A stretch of 64,000 nt of DNA, from NCBI GenBank assembly GCA_021736135.1, contig JAIPGO010000008.1, positions 1 to 64,000 of the forward strand. Direction: 5' to 3'. Within the stretch, counting starts at the first letter, position 1; each line of letters opens with the position of its first letter. The notes beneath the pieces were generated by a model. The model saw only the letters and a list, made by a program, of their open reading frames with translations. It searched no databases and was not told the DNA's origin. Made by a program: the position numbers and the translations under genes. Source of the stretch: Candidatus Cloacimonadota bacterium (GTDB lineage Bacteria; Cloacimonadota; Cloacimonadia; Cloacimonadales; TCS61). This document shows, one piece after another, positions 1-8,969 of the stretch.

Positions 1-122
1 AAAAAGTAGGGGTATATATTTTTAAAAAACGCTAAAAATGTTACTTTTTGCTGTAACTGACATATTAACATATAGTTATGAGGTAACATTCTGGTAACAT
101 TTGGTAACATTTGGGAACATTT
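1..122. repeat. Diverged duplicated repeat unit, copy 1 (GGTAACATT iterations)
   Basis: This AT-rich block opens with a header (2-44) ending in AAATGTTAC at 36-44. It closes with four iterated decamers, GGTAACATT at 82-90, GGTAACATTT at 93-102 and 103-112, and a variant GGGAACATTT at 113-122. The header nonamer is the exact reverse complement of GTAACATTT in the tail, so the unit has inverted ends. A related unit lies at 218-350. There is no coding potential. It could be a protein-binding array or a remnant of a small mobile element; the function is unknown. Confidence 0.6.
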
Positions 123-217
123 CTAATATTTATCTATCTATAATGATGGGAATTGGTGACAGTAATTGATTAATGATTAATAATTAACGATAAATGATTG
201 AATTATAGGGAAAAGTT

Positions 218-350
218 AAAAATAGGTGTATATATATTCAAAAAACGCAAAAAATGTGACCGGCAGGGGTAAAATATATACTTATCAATTAATTATGCGG
301 TCACATTTTGGTCACATTATTGTCATTTTCGATAAATTTCGGTCACATTT
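218..350. repeat. Diverged duplicated repeat unit, copy 2 (GGTCACATT iterations)
   Basis: This is the second copy of the unit at 1-122. Its header (218-260) shares the run of As, a GTATATAT tract and the AAAAAACGC motif with copy 1 and ends in AAATGTGAC (252-260). The tail carries GGTCACATT at 299-307, 310-318 and 341-349. The central base differs from copy 1 in both header and tail (GTTAC with GTAAC in copy 1, GTGAC with GTCAC in copy 2), so complementarity between the ends is kept. The function is unknown. Confidence 0.6.
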
Positions 351-535
351 ATTTATAGTAACCTGGTAATTTATCATTAATCAGGACAAAGCATCTTCTG
401 CTAACATGTTCAAATTTTTTAAAAAAGATGCAAACCGGTTTTCCGAAAAGATTTATATCATCTGCATCAAAATCTCATCCGCAGCGGGTAATGTCCTGGG
501 ATTTTTCGCAACACAATCTTCTCAAAGAAATCATT

Positions 536-577
536 ATAGGAGTTATAGAAGCTATAGGAGTTATAGAAGTTATAGTG
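536..577. repeat. Short tandem repeat, 18-bp unit with 9-bp sub-period
   Basis: Two 18-bp units begin at 536 and 554 (ATAGGAGTTATAGAAG plus two bases), followed by a partial third. Each is two near-identical 9-mers. In one frame they read as Arg-Ser-Tyr repeats inside a 67-codon open frame that I do not regard as a gene. Between here and the palindrome at 942 I see nothing but AT-rich non-coding sequence. Confidence 0.7.
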
Positions 578-941
578 TTAGGGTTATTTTGGCTCAAAAT
601 TTAAATTAACTCATTTGTTCCCGTTATTAGCTAGTTCGCGACTAAAAAAGAAGTATAACATAAATTTAGATTATCTATTGTATTATATATTCCGGAGTTT
701 GAAAAAATAGCATTTCATTTTTTACCCAAAGAAAATCTTTAGTAAAAATAGGATAGAATAATTCTATAAAAATAATAAAATAGCCAAAAATGAACATTAG
801 CATCTATATTATATAATGGCAAACGATTGGATATCGTTTTTCATGTAATTTCTTTCATAAATAGATAGGTTTATTTCTGCTCTTAGCACCTGCGAAACTT
901 GAGTTATATAAGAGGTTAATCAGGGAAAATTTTAGTCCGTA

Positions 942-1046
942 GGACTTATTTATTTGTAGAAAAAGATGTTGTCCTCCCCTCCCCGCGACCGGCGGAGCCG
1001 GTCGCGGGGGGGGGTGCTCTTATCCTTTTTCTACAAATAAATATCC
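942..1046. repeat. Nested palindrome A (GC-rich hairpin inside AT-rich inverted repeat)
   Basis: An 18-bp perfect outer inverted repeat (948-965 with 1025-1042, core ATTTATTTGTAG) encloses a GC-rich hairpin. The hairpin has 13 perfect base pairs (981-993 with 997-1009, starting CCCCGCGACC) and a 3-nt GGA loop, and extends to about 18 bp through runs of C and G. A short CCCC-AAT-GGGG hairpin follows directly at 1046-1056. The base composition contrasts sharply with the flanks. It resembles palindrome B near 14.7-14.85 kb in architecture. It could be a REP/MITE-like element or a strong transcription-stop structure. From here to 1417 no gene is visible. Confidence 0.7.
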
Positions 1047-1417
1047 CCAATGGGGAAAAGAAGAAATAAACGACCGAAAGCGCTTTCTTAAAGCTTTATA
1101 AATGACATCAACATGAGCCATATTTGTCAAGAAAACATCAAGGCGTGCAGTATTATTGAAATTATTCAGTATAAGTTACTGTAAAAGAGTACCTGATGTT
1201 GAACAGTCTCATCATTATTGAAGTCAATGAGAATAATAATTGTATTGACAATTATAATATTAGAAGTCCAGTTGTAACCTGATTATTGATAGAATGAAAA
1301 AATATAAATGATGAAAGCTTTGGGGAGCCTTTAACCGAACTGATTTTCATTCCGGTTGCTAATGGGCATAGTTTAAAATGGATAAGTGATAAAAGGCAGA
1401 AAGAAACAGGAGGAAAG

Positions 1418-3544
1418 ATGAAAATTAAGCATTTGCTTTGCGCAATGTTATTTTTGATCATTGCCATTTGTAATGCGGGGACTGAGGGCATTGCAGAGAA
1501 AAGTGAGTTACCGGTCTTATTAAGAATAGAGGCAGATTTTGAAGTAAGTGATACAACCGGATACGCCCCGCTGACAGTTCAGTTTAGAGATTTAACTTCC
1601 GGAAATCCCTCCGCCTGGGAATGGGATTTTGAAAATGACGGGATCCTCGACAGTTTTGAAAGGAATCCCTTATGGACTTTCATGGAGGCCGGGGTATACA
1701 GTGTATCTCTGACTGTCCTTGAAGAAGGTACATCAGAAATATCCACAATTTTGAAAACAGATTTAATCAATGTTATTCCAATCATAGATGGACTTGTGGC
1801 ATTTTACCCGTTTAACGGCAATGCCGAAGATTATAGCGTAAATGAGTATGACGGTGTGGCAGTCGGGGCAATATTAACCGAAGACAGATATGGAAATCCT
1901 GAATGTGCCTATGAATTTCAGGCAGACGGGGGGCATGTTGAGATCCCTTATAATCTATTTGCTGATGGATTTCCTTTCTCAGTAGCATTCTGGTTCAAAG
2001 CAAATACTTTCGAACATAATTACCATGTGACATTTGGCAGCAAAACCTGGGATGGTGGAGGTGAGGATGTATATTATTCTTTAGCTCAGTCCAATGTAGG
2101 GAAAGACCATGTTTCCTTTCATTTAGGCAATGGTAATGGCGGAGGACCCCAGCACAGGATTTCTTACCATGGTTTTTATACTTTCAGTCTTCATCAATGG
2201 TATCAAGTTATCTTTATTGTCGATAATATGTATATGGATGAAGGTAGAATGCTTGTTAATGGAGAAGATATTGAATTCGAACATGTAAGCGGCTCAGCGA
2301 CCAGTGTGGATTTTTCCGGTGGAACTTTTGATATTGGGGCAACAAAATGTAATGGGCATAGTTATAGTGGAGAATTTCCCTTATTAGATGGCGCGATTGA
2401 TGATTTTTATATTTTCAATCGTTTATTGACCGATGAAGAAATTGAAGAAATATATAATCCGGGTCTTATGGCTGATTTTTCTGCAGAACCACTAACCGGT
2501 TTTAGCCCATTGACTGTGCAATTCACAGATTTAAGTTCCCCGTTTTATCCGGCAACATCCTGGCAGTGGGATTTTGATGGGGATAATCAAATAGACAGCT
2601 ATACGCAAAATCCTGTTCATACTTATAATGAAGAGGGACTTTATACAGTAAAACTTCGCGTTTACAGTCAATATCTTAATTATGCAGATACTGAAGTAAA
2701 GGAGGATTATATTGAAGTGATTTCGGGTTTGATGTATGGAGATATTGATGATAACCGCTTAGTGGAAAGTGTCGATGCAGCCTTGGCATTAATGTATTCA
2801 GTAGGTTTAGACCCCATACCGGAAGACCCGCTACCCTGGGAAGACTGGCGACAATTACAGGCAGATGTGGACCAGAATGGAGAGGTTGGCGCTGTGGATG
2901 GCGCATACATTCTGCAGTATGTAGTCGGCATTATTGATGAATTGCCGGTAGAAAATGTTTATAGAACTGAAAATTATATCACAATTTACAATGATTCAGA
3001 TTATCTCTATTTAAGTTCAGATCAAAAAATCAGCAGCCTGCATTACAATATCACAGACTGGCAGGAAATTACATTGAGCGTTGCAGATGTACTTTGCCCC
3101 AACGGTCTTTATTTTCAGAATGAAAATCAACTGGCTATGGCAGCAGCGGAAGGCTTTTCAGGAACTTTTTTACGTATTCCTTATTTAAGTGACGACCTTT
3201 CCGGCAGTTCAATAACCATGGAAATTGAATGTGATGGCTTCAAAGATAGAGTTATTTACACTTTTACCGAAAAAGTGCCTGCTATGACAGGATTGAATGC
3301 CGTATATCCCAATCCCTTTAATCCGCAAACCACGATAGAATACCAGTTGGCAAAATCAGGTAAGGTTAATATTATGGCCTTTAACATCAAGGGGCAAAAA
3401 GTAGCTGTTCTGGTTGATGAAGTTCAGAATGCCGGTAAACAGGCATTTATCTGGGATGCAACCGGTATGAACAGCGGTATTTATCTTATCCGGCTGACAA
3501 GTGATTCATCTTCTGAAACCTGTAAGGTGGTATTATTGAAATAG
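1418..3544 (+). CDS. Secreted PKD / LamG / dockerin-like protein with T9SS-type sorting domain
   Basis: An exported multidomain protein of 708 aa. An AGGAGG ribosome-binding site lies 4-5 nt before the ATG. The N-terminus is a signal peptide (about residues 1-20). A PKD domain follows at about 33-115 (FEVSDTTGYAPLTVQFRD, then WEWDFENDG), then a LamG/concanavalin-like domain at about 125-345 that starts GLVAFYPFNGNAED. A second PKD domain spans about 350-435. A dockerin-like pair of Asp-rich repeats lies at about 440-510 (GDIDDNRLVESVDAALAL and DVDQNGEVGAVDGAYIL). The last ~80 residues are a FlgD-like sorting domain with YPNPFNPQTTIEY and a C-terminal KVVLLK. Such proteins are exported by the type IX system to the cell surface in related phyla. 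The architecture suggests polysaccharide or cell-surface binding; there is no catalytic domain. It stands alone with no obvious operon partner. Confidence 0.85.
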   Translation: MKIKHLLCAMLFLIIAICNAGTEGIAEKSELPVLLRIEADFEVSDTTGYAPLTVQFRDLTSGNPSAWEWDFENDGILDSFERNPLWTFMEAGVYSVSLTVLEEGTSEISTILKTDLINVIPIIDGLVAFYPFNGNAEDYSVNEYDGVAVGAILTEDRYGNPECAYEFQADGGHVEIPYNLFADGFPFSVAFWFKANTFEHNYHVTFGSKTWDGGGEDVYYSLAQSNVGKDHVSFHLGNGNGGGPQHRISYHGFYTFSLHQWYQVIFIVDNMYMDEGRMLVNGEDIEFEHVSGSATSVDFSGGTFDIGATKCNGHSYSGEFPLLDGAIDDFYIFNRLLTDEEIEEIYNPGLMADFSAEPLTGFSPLTVQFTDLSSPFYPATSWQWDFDGDNQIDSYTQNPVHTYNEEGLYTVKLRVYSQYLNYADTEVKEDYIEVISGLMYGDIDDNRLVESVDAALALMYSVGLDPIPEDPLPWEDWRQLQADVDQNGEVGAVDGAYILQYVVGIIDELPVENVYRTENYITIYNDSDYLYLSSDQKISSLHYNITDWQEITLSVADVLCPNGLYFQNENQLAMAAAEGFSGTFLRIPYLSDDLSGSSITMEIECDGFKDRVIYTFTEKVPAMTGLNAVYPNPFNPQTTIEYQLAKSGKVNIMAFNIKGQKVAVLVDEVQNAGKQAFIWDATGMNSGIYLIRLTSDSSSETCKVVLLK

Positions 3545-3672
3545 TGATCTGGGGGGAAAGTCTAAATAATTAAGCTGCCCGGCAATGCCCGTGTACCGGT
3601 ATAAAGTTCTTGACGATTAATTCATGGAATGAGCTATTATGCTTTAAGAAAATTATAAAATGAGGTTAATGG

Positions 3673-4602
3673 ATGTCTTCAAAATATAGTGGGCGTCTTA
3701 TTCTTAGAACGCCACTGATCACAGCGGGTCATAAGGAAAAGTATATTGAAAAAGCCCTTCATTCAGAAGCTGATGCCGTAATTCTTGATCTGGAAGATGG
3801 AGCTCCGGCAGCATTTAAAGAGCAGGCACGAAAAACAATTAGAAATTACCTTGATAAGCCGATTTGTTCTAAACGACTGATATATGTGAGATTGAATTCT
3901 CTGGAAACAGGTTTGACCGGTCGGGATGTGGATGCCGTGAGCCATGCTAATCTGGACGGATTCGTGATGACGAAAGTATATACTGCCGAAGAAGTAATAA
4001 GTTTTGATAAAATGTTGACTGCCAAAGAGAAAGAACTGGGTTTAAAAAACAATCATTTTACCGTAATCGTGATCATGGAAACACCACGCTCGATACTAAA
4101 TGCCCGGGAAATAGCGTTTTCTACTCCGCGGGTGGGAGGATTGCTCTATGGTGCCGAAGACCTTTTGAGTGATATGGAAGGTTTGCATACGCCTGATGGC
4201 AGATCAATGCAGCCTTCGCGCAGTCAGGTGTTGCTGGCGGCACGGGCTGCCGGAATTATGCCGATTGATACGCCCTATGTTCAGGTTGGTAATGATGAAG
4301 GACTGCGCAATTTTATTCAGCCGGGTCTGGAATTGGGCTATGAGGGCATGTTGTTGATCTCACCTTCGCAGATTCCCATCGCGCGGGAATTATTCACACC
4401 TTCCGCCGCGAAAGTGGAAGATGCTTATGAGATGCTCAAAATTGCGGCTGAAAACGAGCAGGCGCAGCAGGGTGTAGCGAGAGTCGGTAAGTATCTTATT
4501 ACCCAGCCTAATCTGAAAAGAGCACAGCGCCTGATTGCCAGATATGAAGCCCTCAAGACCTTTGATAAATTTGCTGCAGGTTACTTAAAACAAAATAATT
4601 AG
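3673..4602 (+). CDS. HpcH/HpaI-CitE family acyl-CoA lyase
   Basis: A 309-aa TIM-barrel lyase of the citrate lyase beta-subunit / malyl-CoA lyase family. Visible motifs are DAVILDLEDG at 35-43, the Arg of YVRLN (R73, CoA/substrate contact in the family), METPRS with E136 and GAEDL with D163 as likely Mg2+ ligands, and GYEGMLLISPSQI near 222-234, matching the family's G-x-x-G-K/M-x-x-I-x-P-x-Q-I. The family cleaves (S)-malyl-CoA, citramalyl-CoA or similar 3-hydroxyacyl-CoAs, usually in the cytoplasm. The MaoC-type hydratase 48-84 nt downstream suggests a hydratase-lyase pair acting on a C4 or C5 dicarboxyl-CoA such as mesaconyl/citramalyl-CoA. That substrate is inferred from the pairing. No citrate lyase alpha or gamma subunit is present, so it is probably not a citrate lyase component. 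Confidence 0.85.
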   Translation: MSSKYSGRLILRTPLITAGHKEKYIEKALHSEADAVILDLEDGAPAAFKEQARKTIRNYLDKPICSKRLIYVRLNSLETGLTGRDVDAVSHANLDGFVMTKVYTAEEVISFDKMLTAKEKELGLKNNHFTVIVIMETPRSILNAREIAFSTPRVGGLLYGAEDLLSDMEGLHTPDGRSMQPSRSQVLLAARAAGIMPIDTPYVQVGNDEGLRNFIQPGLELGYEGMLLISPSQIPIARELFTPSAAKVEDAYEMLKIAAENEQAQQGVARVGKYLITQPNLKRAQRLIARYEALKTFDKFAAGYLKQNN

Positions 4603-4686
4603 ATAAAACTGGCAGTGATTACATTGACATCAAATAACAGGAAAATCTAATTGCTATATAAAAAAGTAATGACCGTGGGGGCTTAC

Positions 4687-5154
4687 ATGGAGCAGAAAGC
4701 TTACGGATTCGGCAGATATTTTGAGGATTTTAAGGTTGGTTCTGTAATGGAGCATGAACCGGGCAAAACAATAACCGAATCGGATAATAATCTTTTCAGC
4801 CTATTAACTATGAATCATCATCCGGTGCATCTTGACTGGGATTATGCAAAACGGCAGCAGCATGGAAAGGTGCTGGTAGTCGGCACACTGGTGTTTTCTC
4901 TGGCAGTAGGGCTAACTGTTCGCGATATCAGTGGTAAGGCTATTGCCAATCTTGCTTATCATGAGATAAATCATACAGCCCCGGTATTTATTGGGGATAC
5001 GATCTATGCCCGGACGGAAGTACTGGAAAAGCGGCTGTCGAAAAGCAAGCCGGATCGTGGTATTGTGAAAGTAATAACGGAAGTGAGAAACCAGAGAGAT
5101 GAGATAGTGTTAACCTTTTCCAGATCCGTATTAATCCCGTTAAGTAATAAATAA
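4687..5154 (+). CDS. MaoC-like hot-dog acyl-CoA hydratase
   Basis: From ATG 4687 this is a 155-aa protein beginning MEQKAYGFGRYFEDFKVG, the usual start region of mesaconyl-CoA/itaconyl-CoA-type MaoC hydratases. The active-site segment reads LLTMNHHPVHLDWDYAK, matching the family's N-x-H-P-x-H-x-D, with the second His as expected catalytic residue. The single hot-dog domain runs to the C-terminus (HEINHTAPVFIGDTIYA). Longer starts exist in frame at TTG 4651 (with a weak AGGA) and ATG 4669. I prefer 4687 on homologue start position and the GGGGG just upstream, but this is uncertain. Together with the CitE-type lyase it would hydrate an unsaturated dicarboxyl-CoA before cleavage. Confidence 0.8.
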   Translation: MEQKAYGFGRYFEDFKVGSVMEHEPGKTITESDNNLFSLLTMNHHPVHLDWDYAKRQQHGKVLVVGTLVFSLAVGLTVRDISGKAIANLAYHEINHTAPVFIGDTIYARTEVLEKRLSKSKPDRGIVKVITEVRNQRDEIVLTFSRSVLIPLSNK

Positions 5155-5267
5155 AAGTAAATTACGGGGTTATTGGGTCGATGTTTGTGAAATTAAGAGA
5201 ATTGAATTTATTTATATTCTAAATATGATTAAGATAGCTCATAAGAAGATTTTTGGGAGGTAATTAG

Positions 5268-7718
5268 ATGAGTAAAAAGAGAAATGAGGTAAAAACGCCA
5301 CAACCCAGGCAAAATAAATCAGAAAAATGGTGGAAAAATTTATTGCTTTTTGGCATATGTCTGTTGCTGCTGGTAAGCGTGTTATATCCTCTGGCATTTC
5401 AGGGAAAGCGACCTGGTGGTGTTGACGTTATTGGCTCAAAAGGGGCATCTCATCAAATTACCGAGTTCCAGAAAGAAAGCGGGGAAGATGTTCTCTGGAA
5501 TAAAACTGTGTTCTCCGGAATGCCGATCTATCATCGCAAGAGTGCAGGAATTTTTAACTTTGATACCATAATTCATAAATACCTGGATAAGATTTTTTAC
5601 CGTTACATCTGGCTGTATTTAGTCGGGTTCACAGGAATGTTCTATCTGTTGCGTTTTTTTAAGTTGAACTGGTGGGCTTGTGCTTTTGCGGCTCTGGGTT
5701 TTATTCTGATCCCGCATTTTATGTCCATTCTTTCAATCGGGCATTTTCAGAAATTCCGCCCGGTAATGTATATGCCTTTTGTGACCTTCTTCTTTCTGAG
5801 CTATCTACACAAAAAAAACATCTTATGGCTGCTGGGCTTCATTTTCAGCATCACAGTTCAGATTCGCACTCAGCATTACCAGGTAATGTTTTATCAGATA
5901 ATTCTGCTACTCTTTTTAGGTGGGTATTACCTGATCAATCTATTGCTCAAGCGTGAGTTTAAGATATTTGCCCTAAAAATTATTATCCTGATCCCGGCTT
6001 CTATTCTGATTGTTATGATGGTGGCGCAACCTCTGTTTGTAGTGAATGAATACACGCCATACTCTATACGTGGGGGAACCGGAGAAGAAGGTTCCAGCGG
6101 TCTCGATACCAGTTACGCCACGAACTGGTCAATGCACCCGCTGGCTGTTTTCAACTGGACGATGCCTCGTTTTTTTGGCGGTACTTCATCAGAGAAATAC
6201 ACCGGTTCCGCAGTTCCGCAATTGCAGGGACAAACGATACGTGGTTATTGGGGTTATATGCCTTTTACTCAGACTTATGACTATATTGGTATCGTTATGG
6301 TATTTCTGGCTTTGATTGGTGTAATTTCAGGCTGGCGGAAAGGAATTATTCGACTGCTGGGAGCGCTCTTTTTGTTGGGATTGCTGCTTTCATTCGGCAG
6401 GCATTTCCAGGGGTTTTATAATATCTTCTTCAATCATCTGCCCTACTTCAATAAATTCCGGGTTCCCGCTATGATGCAGTTAATGCTCTTTTTTATCACT
6501 GTGATCTTTGCCGGATTTGGTCTTGACAACCTGCTGCTGCAGAAAGAAAATATAAAGAAGCCGGTGATAAATGCGACAATTTTTCTTGTCCTTTCCGGAT
6601 TTTTTCCTCTTCTTTTTGGCAGCTCATTCCAGATGCTGAAAGGAGATGAAGTATCACAAAGGGGAGCGCAAATGCTGGCAGAAGCCCGGCTGGATATGAT
6701 GGTTTCAGACGGCTGGCGGTTAATACTTTATGCTCTGGCAGCCGGTGCTTTAACGCTGACTTTCTTAAGTAGAAAGATAAAACCTGTGCTGTTTCTGGTT
6801 ATCCTTGCCGGACTGCTTCTTTCTGATCAGGTTCCCTATCTAATAAAGGCGGAAGGTGAACTTAATAATCCTGAGCAACTGGAAAAAAGCCATTTCAGAA
6901 TGAAAAACACTGACCAGATACTACTGAAAGATGAAAGTTATTTCCGGGTATTTCCCATCACGGAAAATCCCTTTAATTCTAATGATTACAGTTATTATCA
7001 TAACTCCATTGGCGGTTATAATGCTGCGAAGCTGCGCATTTATCAGGATATCATTGAAAAATGCTTGTATGCCGGAAAAGATAAAATCCTGCCCCTGAAC
7101 TGGAATATTATGAAGATGCTGAATACAAAATACATCATCAGCAAGCAGCAGTTACCAGGAAAGAATCTGACTCTATATTACTATGACAAGCCAGCCGAAT
7201 TATATACTTATCAGACGAGTTTCAATGCCCGTCCCGCCTGGTTTGCGGGCCAATACGAGGTGATACCAGACCGAGAAGCGCGCCTGGCAGCACTTAATCT
7301 GCCTCAGTTTGATGCCTACACCATGGCTATCCTGGAAGAAGACCCGCAAATCAAAATTGCGCAACCGGTTCAGGGAAATATAGAGGTTATTGATGCTTCA
7401 TATAACCATATAAAATATAAAGTCAGTTATGATGTTCCAACACTGTTCGTAGCTTCTGAGATCTACTATCCTGCCGGCTGGAAATGCTTTGTGGATGGGG
7501 AAGAAAAGGAAATATACAAGACCGACCACGTTCTACGTTCAATATATCTCGACAAACCGGGAATCCAGGAAGTGGAATTTGTATTTACCCCGGAAACATA
7601 TCTTAAAAATCTCTCAATCACCCGGATCGGACACCTGATAAGCTGGACTTTGTTAATTATAGCTGTCGTCATTACTTTTCTCAGAAAAAAGAAGGAAGCA
7701 AAAACCGCTGATGCCTGA
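5268..7718 (+). CDS. YfhO family polytopic membrane protein
   Basis: An 816-aa inner-membrane protein with a GGGAGG ribosome-binding site 7 nt before the ATG. A basic N-terminus is followed by the first membrane segment (about 25-45), then a first periplasmic loop with HQITEFQKESGEDVLWN and the GMPIYH region. About eleven further hydrophobic segments fill residues 105-550. A large C-terminal extracytoplasmic domain (about 560-785) ends in a last helix at about 788-806. This layout is that of the YfhO family, GT-C-like proteins thought to transfer sugars from lipid carriers to cell-wall or surface polymers. The next gene, a family 2 glycosyltransferase, overlaps it by 8 nt. The two are translationally coupled and probably work together in surface glycan assembly (inference). 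Confidence 0.85.
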   Translation: MSKKRNEVKTPQPRQNKSEKWWKNLLLFGICLLLLVSVLYPLAFQGKRPGGVDVIGSKGASHQITEFQKESGEDVLWNKTVFSGMPIYHRKSAGIFNFDTIIHKYLDKIFYRYIWLYLVGFTGMFYLLRFFKLNWWACAFAALGFILIPHFMSILSIGHFQKFRPVMYMPFVTFFFLSYLHKKNILWLLGFIFSITVQIRTQHYQVMFYQIILLLFLGGYYLINLLLKREFKIFALKIIILIPASILIVMMVAQPLFVVNEYTPYSIRGGTGEEGSSGLDTSYATNWSMHPLAVFNWTMPRFFGGTSSEKYTGSAVPQLQGQTIRGYWGYMPFTQTYDYIGIVMVFLALIGVISGWRKGIIRLLGALFLLGLLLSFGRHFQGFYNIFFNHLPYFNKFRVPAMMQLMLFFITVIFAGFGLDNLLLQKENIKKPVINATIFLVLSGFFPLLFGSSFQMLKGDEVSQRGAQMLAEARLDMMVSDGWRLILYALAAGALTLTFLSRKIKPVLFLVILAGLLLSDQVPYLIKAEGELNNPEQLEKSHFRMKNTDQILLKDESYFRVFPITENPFNSNDYSYYHNSIGGYNAAKLRIYQDIIEKCLYAGKDKILPLNWNIMKMLNTKYIISKQQLPGKNLTLYYYDKPAELYTYQTSFNARPAWFAGQYEVIPDREARLAALNLPQFDAYTMAILEEDPQIKIAQPVQGNIEVIDASYNHIKYKVSYDVPTLFVASEIYYPAGWKCFVDGEEKEIYKTDHVLRSIYLDKPGIQEVEFVFTPETYLKNLSITRIGHLISWTLLIIAVVITFLRKKKEAKTADA

Positions 7719-8736
7719 TTTCATATCCATCATCGTACCGGTTTATAACAGGGCAGACGAAATATCTGATTTTCTGCAGTCCTTCTGTGAGCAATCAAAA
7801 AAAGAGGATTGGGAGATCATCATCGTGGATGATGGCTCTTCTGATAATCTGATGGAAGTTTTTACCGCCTTTCAGGAAAAACTGCCACTAAAATACTTTC
7901 ATCAGCAGAATAAAGGACCCGGAAAAGCCCGGAATCTGGGAATGCAGGAAGCAGCCGGAAATCTCTTCGTGTTCATTGATTCCGATTGCACCGTCCCACA
8001 AAATTATATTGAAATTTTACAAAATTACCTCACAGAAATAGAATTTGACGCCTGTGGCGGACCAGATACGCAAAGAGATGATTTTCCACCTTTTTTGAAA
8101 GCCGTTAATTATTCCATGACCTCATTTCTGGGCACCGGCGGAACCAGGGGCTCAAAAGGCAAGAGTATTGCCAGATACTATCCCCGCAGTTTTAATATGG
8201 GAGTAAAAAAACACGTCTATGAAAAAATCGGCGGAATGAATGACCTCAGGCACGGACAGGATATGGAATTTTCCAACCGGATCTACCGTGCCGGTTATAA
8301 AGTTGTTTTCCTGCCGGATTTAGTGGTTTATCATAAGCGCAGAACTAACCTGAGCCGCTTTTATAAACAGGTATTCAACTGGGGTGTCACACGGATAAAT
8401 CTGGGCATGATTGACAAACAGATGCTGAAACCGGTGCATGCCCTGCCAGCAATAATAGTAACTATATTTCTCTTTACTCTGCTGACTGCTATCTTCTTCA
8501 AATGGGGCAGATCAGTGCTTTATCCGGAATTGATAGCTGGCATTTGTCTGGCAGTATTTACTTTTCTGCAGTCAACATTCCGCAACCATTCAGCTTTAGT
8601 AGGCTTTCTGTCTATAATAACTCTTTTTACCCAGGTTTTTGCTTACGGTCTGGGTTTCCTTACCGGGTCCATAAAAAGGCTGTTTACTCCCAAAGGAAAA
8701 TGGGTAACCGGCTATACCCGTAAATATTACAAATAA
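7711..8736 (+). CDS. Glycosyltransferase family 2, membrane-anchored
   Basis: A 341-aa protein starting inside the end of the YfhO gene (8-nt overlap). The GT-A domain begins SIIVPVYNRADE and shows the nucleotide-sugar motif IIIVDDGSSDN (D40, D41), NKGPGKARNLG near 67-77, the metal-binding DSD at 90-92, and an acceptor/base region GGMNDLRHGQDMEFSNRI near 174-191 followed by HKRRTNL. Three hydrophobic segments near 245-263, 273-290 and 297-318 anchor the C-terminus. It is expected to transfer a sugar from a nucleotide donor to a lipid or polysaccharide acceptor at the inner face of the membrane. The exact sugar cannot be told. A bidirectional hairpin terminator follows directly. Confidence 0.88.
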   Translation: MPDFISIIVPVYNRADEISDFLQSFCEQSKKEDWEIIIVDDGSSDNLMEVFTAFQEKLPLKYFHQQNKGPGKARNLGMQEAAGNLFVFIDSDCTVPQNYIEILQNYLTEIEFDACGGPDTQRDDFPPFLKAVNYSMTSFLGTGGTRGSKGKSIARYYPRSFNMGVKKHVYEKIGGMNDLRHGQDMEFSNRIYRAGYKVVFLPDLVVYHKRRTNLSRFYKQVFNWGVTRINLGMIDKQMLKPVHALPAIIVTIFLFTLLTAIFFKWGRSVLYPELIAGICLAVFTFLQSTFRNHSALVGFLSIITLFTQVFAYGLGFLTGSIKRLFTPKGKWVTGYTRKYYK

Positions 8737-8737
8737 A

Positions 8738-8761
8738 AAAGCCTTCATTACTGAAGGCTTT
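8738..8761. terminator. Bidirectional Rho-independent terminator
   Basis: A 10-bp perfect stem (AAAGCCTTCA at 8738-8747 with TGAAGGCTTT at 8752-8761) with a 4-nt TTAC loop. It is flanked by A-rich and T-rich ends, so it can stop both the plus-strand glycosyltransferase transcript and the minus-strand ferredoxin transcript. Confidence 0.85.
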
Positions 8762-8778
8762 GATAAATATCAGATAAA

Positions 8779-8964
8779 TTATTTACCCTTTATTGCTTCG
8801 ATAGGGCAGGCGTCTTTGCATTTCCCGCAGTTGATGCAGGTGTTATTGATAACGAACTGATCATCGCCTTCTTCTATGGCTGAAACGGGGCAGATATCAA
8901 CGCAGATACCGCACATAATGCATTCACTTGTAATGAAATACAGATTCTTTTCTTTGTTATTCAT
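8779..8964 (-). CDS. 2[4Fe-4S] ferredoxin
   Basis: A 61-aa clostridial-type ferredoxin. Two cluster motifs are visible: Cys15, 18, 21, 25 (CIMCGICVDICP) and Cys43, 46, 49, 53 (CINCGKCKDACP). It would carry electrons at low potential in the cytoplasm, consistent with anaerobic metabolism. It is the last gene of the ribosomal-protein/frr cluster, starting 5 nt after the frr stop codon, and is followed by a terminator. Its partner oxidoreductase is not in this window. Confidence 0.92.
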   Translation of the reverse strand: MNNKEKNLYFITSECIMCGICVDICPVSAIEEGDDQFVINNTCINCGKCKDACPIEAIKGK

Positions 8965-8969
8965 TGTCG

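Noticed and set aside
80-350. CRISPR-like array
   Set aside because: The decamers are too short, spacers are absent or irregular, and no cas genes are present.
406-609. 67-codon open frame with Arg-Ser-Tyr repeats
   Set aside because: The repeat is explained by an 18-bp DNA tandem repeat. There is no clear ribosome-binding site, no recognisable domain, and the surroundings are non-coding AT-rich DNA.
1252-1491. 79-codon minus-strand frame overlapping the start of the PKD/LamG protein
   Set aside because: It is antisense to a well-supported gene start with an AGGAGG site, and its product has no family features.
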